DNA of 12,409 nt. Origin: Gloeopeniophorella convolvens. Lineage: Eukaryota; Basidiomycota; Agaricomycetes; Russulales. The stretch spans positions 1 to 12,409 of the forward strand of contig WTXD01000324.1 in the NCBI GenBank assembly GCA_022496205.1, in the 5' to 3' direction. The notes beneath the pieces were generated by a model. The model was given only the letters and a program-made list of their open reading frames with translations. It had not been told where the DNA came from and made no database searches. A program made the translations under genes and the position numbers. Within the stretch, counting starts at the first letter, position 1; each line of letters opens with the position of its first letter. Below are positions 7,884 through 12,409 of the stretch, piece after piece.

Positions 7884-7889
7884 TGTCAC
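7875..7889. other. Subterminal palindrome, right end
   Basis: GTGAC-ACCCT-GTCAC: same arms as 2016-2030 at the corresponding distance from the terminus. Confidence 0.55.
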
Positions 7890-7923
7890 CGAGCCCCCGT
7901 GCCTGGACGAAATGCCCCAGACG
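7884..7923 (-). repeat. Right terminal inverted repeat
   Basis: Reverse complement of 1982-2021 with one mismatch. Its outer flank continues into a Ty3/gypsy protease fossil in which the TIR-edge sequence CGCTACAACG recurs (7958-7967). Confidence 0.8.
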
Positions 7924-7930
7924 TTGTAGC

Positions 7931-8128
7931 GACCTTGTGCAGGCGTGCCTGACTGGGCGCTACAACGGCTGGATCCGAGACTACGTCTATATGGACGTTA
8001 TCAACCTCGACTGGTACAACATGATTGTTGGCACACCCTTCATGCGACAGTATGGGGTAGTGCTCGATTTCTCTACAAACAAGCTGCACATCTGTGGTGA
8101 GCTTGTCCCACTCCTCATGAAGGGCTAG
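7931..8128 (+). pseudogene. Ty3/gypsy retrotransposon protease fragment
   Basis: The open frame reads ...GRYNGWIRDYVYMDVINL then DWYNMIVGTPFMRQYGVVLDF and NKLHI...LLMKG, ending at a TAG. The block INLDWYNMIVGTPFMRQYGV is the C-terminal half of a Ty3/gypsy aspartic protease (consensus L..YD.ILGTPFL..). The catalytic DSG part, gag, reverse transcriptase and integrase are all missing, so this is a fossil. It starts within about 10 bp of the right terminal repeat. The in-frame sequence further left is terminal-repeat sequence, not protease. Confidence 0.7.
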
Positions 8129-8369
8129 GAGGATCTCGCAGTGCCTCATCAGCACTGCAAAGAGATCACACGTTGCGTGACAGTGCGCGCATAGCTACAC
8201 TCAGGCCAGGAGAAAGCTCCTTCACCCTCAGGGGGGAGGGAGCAAGGGTACTTGCAATGAGTACCCTCATGCAAGCAGGTAGTATGAGTATGGAGACCCC
8301 ACATTCAGTAGCCGAACCCGGTCAATCACCGGGCAAAACCAAAATTAAACAGAAGACCCGCGATGACGG
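8129..8369. other. Non-coding, hairpin-rich segment
   Basis: No credible gene. It contains a 13-nt polypurine run (8230-8242), which could be an old PPT. A long hairpin follows, CTTGC-(A)-ATGAG / CTCAT-GCAAG (about 8252-8277), overlapping an alternative GGGTAC...GTACCC hairpin (8246-8264). A third perfect hairpin is CCCGGT-CAATC-ACCGGG (8317-8333). Confidence 0.4.
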
Positions 8370-8667
8370 TGATATGCTGCCGGAGCATATACCCTCTGTT
8401 GCGGACCAATTTCGTGATTCTGCAACCTGGTACTCAACCCTAGCTAAGTCCCTCTCGTTCCACTTAGTTCCGACCCCTCGGCCCTCAGTTGCATCTTAGT
8501 TTTAGCTCTGAAGTCCCTGTGCTCGTGGACCGTGACTCTGTGCAGTGTTCAAGCAGCTTATCGAAGTCTCTTGCCGGAGCGTGATTAGAACCGAGGCCCC
8601 TAGCCCTCAAAAGGCTCGGCTGATCACTCAGAAACCTCGGCCAAAGCCTCAGAAACTCGGTCAGGCT

Positions 8668-8672
8668 CAAGA
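8668..8672. other. Target-site duplication of A3 (left copy)
   Basis: CAAGA directly before TGTTAAAG; repeated at 9153-9157. Confidence 0.85.
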
Positions 8673-9152
8673 TGTTAAAGCGCAACAGAGGGTGAAGTGA
8701 CAACTGAAGGACACAGACTGACGCTCAGTCAAGGAAGGTCAAAAGACTTGATTACAACAATACCTGAAGGACACAGAGTGACGCTGTAAGGTAGTGTAAG
8801 TATAAGAAAGTAGAAAGGAGCGTAAGTGTACTTGCCTCAGTCAAGGAAGGTCAAAAGACTGAGGCTACAAAGGCAAAGAAAGGAGTCCTTATATACTGTA
8901 AGGAGTGACAGATAGCATGTGATAAACACTGCTTAGAAAGCCTAGGAGACCCACATGAAACGGAGTAAGAGTGGGTACCGGAGTACAGGGTGGGTCATGG
9001 AATGCCCTAGAAGAGTCCAGAACACGGAAACGAATGTGAGGCTGAGCACAGCCTTAAGTCTAGAACATTATGTACACAAGATAAGATAGTCCTTGATCAT
9101 TAGGTCCATATCTAATCTAATCAGAGCCACCAGGACACTGTCCATCTCAACA
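8673..9152 (+). repeat. Solo LTR, family A, copy 3 (A3)
   Basis: A 480-bp LTR, TGTTAAAGCG at the left and TCTCAACA at the right, flanked by the perfect 5-bp duplication CAAGA (8668-8672 and 9153-9157). TATA box at 8889-8895. Cassette x is at 8704-8725 and 8764-8785, and cassette y at 8726-8748 and 8838-8860; the hairpin is at 8834-8865. It is closest to copy 2. The uninterrupted target is visible in repeat B copy 1 at about 700-712 (reverse strand). All three A copies lie in the same orientation. Confidence 0.88.
8834..8865 (+). other. Conserved 9-bp-stem hairpin in LTR A3
   Basis: GCCTCAGTC and GACTGAGGC arms with a 14-nt loop, as in A1 and A2. Confidence 0.7.
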
Positions 9153-9157
9153 CAAGA
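9153..9157. other. Target-site duplication of A3 (right copy)
   Basis: CAAGA directly after the CAACA terminus, matching 8668-8672. Confidence 0.85.
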
Positions 9158-9330
9158 GGCTGTTTCGACTCGGTTCAAGCGTCGGTTAGGCAGGATTCAG
9201 GCTCAGATTGTGATTGGGTTAGAGGATGGCGATTGAAGAGATTCCCATGTGCAGCCTGCGGTTAGAGGCTTGCAGTTTATATAAAGACACCTTACTGTAC
9301 TCTGATTTCAACAAGAAAGTCCCCCACTGG

Positions 9331-9697
9331 GGCAGTTCACCTCTCAATTCGCTGTTCCGACTCATTTTGTATTAGGGCTGAAGCCCCAGTCCCTTTCATT
9401 TCACTACTTCTCATTGACCGATCAGCCAACTCGCTCGGCCTCTCGGCCATTGGACCGGCCGACTCGCGCATACGTTCCGCCTTTGACCGTTCATGCTTAC
9501 TGTTTTTAGTTCTATTGTTATTTTCATTCTACGAGGCTGAGCCCCTTCCAACTTCATTCACTCACACGCCGCTCGATTCGCACTTGTTCTGCTCAGGCTC
9601 TCAGCCGCCAACTCAGCCGAACCGCTTGGGCACCTTGGCCCATTGTGGCACACTTGGTCCTACCGCCAGGGCCTCAGTCGAAGGGTCTCATGGTTAG
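9331..9697. other. Gene-free stretch, putative 3' part of LTR B and leader
   Basis: No gene seen. ACTGGGGC (about 9329) is complementary to GCCCCAGT (about 9385), giving a possible stem. A pyrimidine-rich, Leu/Ser-like stretch gives a 60-codon ORF at 9515-9697 that has no recognisable protein character. The PBS-like TGGTCCTACCGCC lies at 9655-9667. The segment is cut by the LTR C insertion at 9698. Confidence 0.4.
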
Positions 9698-10355
9698 TGT
9701 CATGAACACTAGGGCTTCAAGGAGGTCGAGATGCTCAGAACACTCAAGCAAACTCAGCCCTACTAGTGAATACCTTACGTGTCACTCACAATGTGACGCG
9801 TACCACTCACATTTCGACTACAAGTCGAAATGCATCACGTGACCCCTTACCCCCATTCCTCGCCCTACTCCCTAATGGCCAATTAACCCTGGAATACCCC
9901 CAAGATCCCGGACTAGGGATCTCTCAGAATGGCCATATTACTTGTCCCAAAGTAACCAGACCCTTGATCAAGATGAAACGCTTCACGCGTCCTCTTTGAG
10001 ACTCTGATTATCAAGAACTCCATGGGGCCTCAAGCCCCACTCTGCGATGGAATCTAAGAAGCGTATCAGAGAGGAGAGGTTATGGGGAATCCCCTCTGGA
10101 ATCCCCATCAGTAATTAGACCAGATTCGTCTGGGGGGTCTCCAGTAGTATATAAGACCCCCATGTATTGCCCAGTGGTCCTCAGACTGTCCATCTGTGGC
10201 ACTCTCATCTGTACCTAGCACTGCAATAGCACTGTTAGTGTGTTCCCACTCCGTTCCTGCATATCGCAGCTCATCTTCTGCCTTCCCCCTTGTGACGCTC
10301 TCCAAAACCCCCTCTGCTATCCTCTCTGCGCGCACACCGCGAGTGAGTCCTGACA
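9698..10355 (+). repeat. 5' LTR of element C (658 bp)
   Basis: The ends are perfect inverted pentamers, TGTCA (9698-9702) and TGACA (10351-10355). The first 293 bp match 1501-1793 in inverse orientation with one substitution. TATATAAG lies at 10148-10155, with a probable transcript start at about 10183, giving U3 of about 485 bp and R-U5 of about 173 bp. U3 contains the palindrome CATTTCGACT-ACA-AGTCGAAATG (9810-9832), an E-box CACGTG (9836-9841) and the hairpin TGGGGC-CTCAA-GCCCCA (about 10023-10039). The base after the LTR does not repeat the upstream GTTAG, so it is not a solo LTR. The 77-codon ORF inside is not a gene. Confidence 0.85.
10148..10155 (+). promoter_or_regulatory. TATA box of LTR C
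   Basis: TATATAAG, about 35 bp upstream of AGACTGTCCA at 10183, the predicted RNA 5' end. Confidence 0.65.
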
Positions 10356-10357
10356 TT

Positions 10358-10367
10358 TGGACAGTCT
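10358..10367 (+). promoter_or_regulatory. Self-primer binding site of element C
   Basis: TGGACAGTCT, two bases after the LTR end. It is the exact reverse complement of AGACTGTCCA at 10183-10192, and the match does not extend beyond ten bases. This fits priming by the folded 5' end of the element's own RNA, known from Tf1, rather than by a tRNA. Confidence 0.7.
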
Positions 10368-10396
10368 CTTACACCCTCTGATCAGCTGCGACCCTA

Positions 10397-12409
10397 GTGT
10401 CTTACTCTTACTCTGGAATCACTGCACCCCGGACTACGCTCCTCTCGGACCATACTCAACCTCAAGCACTGATTCGTCCCTCATCCTATCTTGACCTTGA
10501 CGCTCCCACCTCTGGACCGTCCAACCCTCTTGACTACGGCACTCCCACTCAGGACTGTCTCCGGAACTTCAGTACCCTCCTCTCGTCTCTACTCCTCGTC
10601 CTCCACCCACGCCTCGCTCTCCATCATATCATCCTCACTCCCCATCTCTAATCGACATCGAACTAGGACAAATCCTCGACATTCTCACAGTACCACCTTG
10701 CTCTCCCTCTCCTCATCACTCGGCCTTCGACTTCTTAGTCCGCCTCAGAGCTCAACAGGTGCAAGAATGTTTTGCAGAAATAGTACGCACTTCAGCCATC
10801 CCTCAGTCTCCCACTCCTGGCCCCTCTCGCACTGGTGAATAAGCTCCCAGCCCCTTGGTCGAGCCTACTCCAGCCTCCCGTATCGTATCCACTCCCCAGC
10901 CTCGCTTGTCGCGTTTTTTGCCTCTTTACTCCCCTTCGCATCTCTCTGTCCTTGCCCCTTCTCCTCGCCCTGCATTGTCGACACATACTCCTGCGCTCAG
11001 TCCTGTTCCTGCTCCTACTCCTCATCTTGTATCAACTCCCATACCCTCGCGAGCAGCGACGGTATCCCCTTTAATCTTCACCCCCAATCCAGCACCCGCT
11101 CCTGCCCTTGAAATCTTAGTCGACGTCGCAGTCGAACAAATCCCAGATCAAGCACCTCCTCCATACCAAGCTCCACCTCGTCGTTCTCCCTCTATCTCTG
11201 AGTTCAGTGAGGACCTCACTGACTACGCTAAAACCACTTTGTCCTCCCTCGCTGTGCACCATCCCCTGACTGCGCTCACACCAACCACTACTACCACGAG
11301 CACATCGCCCAAGTCCTACACGGTTATCCAGCAGCAATCGGCAACCATCACCAGCCCTTCCACGTCCCTCGCATTAGCAGCGCCCTTTACTACCTCACCC
11401 ACTTCGACAAGTTCCTTCCTGAAGTATGTCCCTTCAGGTCGATCATCCTCCCCAAGCACTACATCACCATCCCTTCCACACGCGTGAACGGAGACGGTCC
11501 ACCATACGCACCACAACGCATCTGCGCTGTCACTGTGTACGTTCCCCCCTGTCGAGAACTCCCACTTGGCGCCATCCGCTACGACTTCACCTACCATCTT
11601 ATCCACACCTTCAACAAACTCGCCTTCGGTACCCAACGACTCTACGAAGGAGCAAGAATTCCCCTTCGCCATATCGACTTCCTCGACGGCCGCGTCCTCA
11701 CCACTGAAGGCAACCTCCACTTCAATCACGGTCACCTCATCTGCATTGACAACCGGTACTCTGTTGTGAACGACGCCTGCAGCCTCTACCCCCATCTTAA
11801 ACTCTTCACCACCTACACCCGCGTTCCCAACAACATCAAGGAGATAGGCAACGACCCCTTCCTTGCCCTCGACCTTAACCTTATCGCTATTGTTCAAATT
11901 CTGGTAGAAGAGTTCCTGTAAACCAAGTCAATTACCTTGTAGTAGTATCTGCCCAATTACTTTCTAGAGTGCGTAGCACCTCTGTGGGAGATACTATTGA
12001 CTCAGACTCGACTTAGTAGAAGCACCACCCCAAGTATTGCTTGAAGGACTCCATCTGATCCCTTACAACGACGACAATCGTCTAACTTTTGACCAAGCCT
12101 ATCGACGCTTCTTCGACAAATATTATCAAGTCCTTCATCGTATTATCCGACTCCAGTTCTACGACCCTCACGCTCATGTCCACGACTTCTCTACTGACAC
12201 TCTAGTTCACTCTAACTCTTGGCTTACTCCGGTTCTAACAAGACTTCGACGATCTCTCCCTTCCGGACAACTCTTTGACAACGATCTACACCTCAGCCAC
12301 TGGTTCAACGCTGAAAGGAACATCGTCCAAAGTGCTGTAGAAGAACAGCACCTCTTCTGGTTCCTTCAATGACCTAGTGGTGTACGCTGGGAACCCATCC
12401 AAACCACCA
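10397..12409 (+). pseudogene. Degenerate gag-region coding sequence of element C
   Basis: No single ORF is intact, but protein-like frames succeed one another. Frame one: SYSGITAPRTTLLSDHT..., from about 10397. Second frame: open 10534-11231 apart from a TAA at 10840-10842, with IDIELGQILDIL, FDFLVRLRAQQVQECF, a Pro/Ser/Thr-rich stretch, then SISEFSEDLTDYAK. Third frame: open 11232-11921, with HYYHEHIAQVLHGYPAAIG, FDKFLPEVCPF and LPLGAIRYDFTYHLIHTFNKLAFG. Fourth piece: about 12010-12372, with FFDKYYQVLHRIIRLQFYDPHAHVH and LFDNDLHLSHWFNAERNIVQSA. Position after the LTR and PBS suggests gag. I see no CCHC knuckle, protease or RT motif. A tetra-A at 11230-11233 is the likely point of the second frame change. 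Gag identity is inference; coding origin is more secure. Confidence 0.5.

Larger units (their letters stand above)
1982..7923. mobile_element. Candidate two-gene DNA transposon (RecQ-like helicase + DUF6589)
   Basis: This span is bounded by a 40-bp inverted repeat with one mismatch (1982-2021 and 7884-7923). Weaker similarity extends a few bases inward (GTCAC at 2026-2030 and 7875-7879) and about 25 bases outward. Inside are exactly two genes, convergent, filling almost all of the 5.9 kb: a RecQ-like helicase and a DUF6589 protein. Both ends carry a GTGAC-N5-GTCAC palindrome and TCACATGACT motifs, as expected of transposase-binding subterminal repeats. No target duplication could be identified, and the left flank is disturbed by a foldback element. 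The transposon reading is inference. The alternative is a host gene pair flanked by inverted copies of an unrelated dispersed repeat. Confidence 0.6.
8370..9652 (+). repeat. LTR-like repeat B, copy 2 (split by a solo LTR)
   Basis: Begins TGATATGC at 8370 and matches repeat B copy 1 in inverse orientation: 8370-8672 plus 9158 to about 9330, where copy 1 leaves the window. The first 20 bp form a hairpin (ATATGCT-GCCGG-AGCATAT, 8372-8390). TATATAAAG at 9277-9285 is a good TATA box. The 3' end is uncertain: I place it tentatively at GGCACA (9647-9652) because a TGG-starting, PBS-like TGGTCCTACCGCC follows after two bases (9655-9667), the same spacing as in LTR C. No duplication of the preceding GACGG is found downstream, so it does not look like a solo LTR. 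Many differences from copy 1 are CpG-to-TpG/CpA transitions. Confidence 0.5.
9698..12409 (+). mobile_element. 5' end of an LTR retrotransposon (family C), self-priming type
   Basis: A complete 5' LTR (9698-10355), a primer-binding site two bases later (10358-10367) and a degenerate gag-like region to the window end. The PBS is complementary to the presumed start of the element's own RNA (10183-10192), as in the Tf1/sushi self-priming lineage of Ty3/gypsy elements. Reverse transcriptase, integrase and the 3' LTR are beyond the window, so the class assignment rests on the priming signature. Confidence 0.7.

Noticed and set aside
11316..11897. 193-codon Val/Gly/Glu-rich ORF on the - strand
   Set aside because: Antisense shadow of the gag-region frame; no recognisable domain.

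Overview
The window reads as transposon-rich DNA from a basidiomycete fungus, most likely an Agaricomycete. The reasons are short introns (48-66 nt, GTRNGT-type donors, CTNAY-like branch sites, YAG acceptors), a DUF6589 protein of the kind greatly expanded in mushroom genomes, a RecQ-like helicase of a family common in those genomes, and several LTR retrotransposon remnants. I see no housekeeping gene, tRNA or rRNA.

Centre (about 1982-7923): two multi-exon genes point at each other, and only 16 bp separate their stop codons. On the + strand is a RecQ-like SF2 helicase of about 823 codons (2226-4967, six exons) with a cysteine cluster, a long charged coiled coil and a Pro/Ser-rich tail. On the - strand is a DUF6589 gene of about 864 codons (7751-4984, four exons). 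Each carries one lesion: a 1-nt deletion in a G run in the helicase and one in-frame TGA in the DUF6589 gene. The pair is bracketed by a 40-bp inverted repeat with one mismatch (1982-2021 and 7884-7923). Just inside it both ends carry a GTGAC-N5-GTCAC palindrome and TCACATGACT subterminal motifs. I infer that this is a two-gene DNA transposon, recently disabled, and it is the best candidate here for an undescribed system.

Left flank (1-1981): nested LTR debris. A B-type LTR on the - strand (from base 1500 leftward, running off the window) interrupts a C-type LTR (1501-1793, - strand). The B LTR is itself interrupted by two solo LTRs of family A (20-545 and 993-1477), each with a perfect 5-bp target duplication. 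A foldback element (1836-1982) abuts the left terminal repeat.

Right flank (7924-12409): a Ty3/gypsy protease fossil, a hairpin-rich segment, a second B LTR (from 8370, + strand) split by a third solo A LTR (8673-9152, with target duplication), then the 5' end of a C-type LTR retrotransposon. Its 658-bp LTR (9698-10355) is followed two bases later by a primer-binding site that is exactly complementary to the predicted 5' end of its own transcript, as in self-priming Tf1/sushi elements. A frameshifted gag-region pseudogene runs to the window end.

The B and C repeats occur in opposite orientations on the two sides of the central element, so the B copies serve as empty-site references for each other's A insertions.
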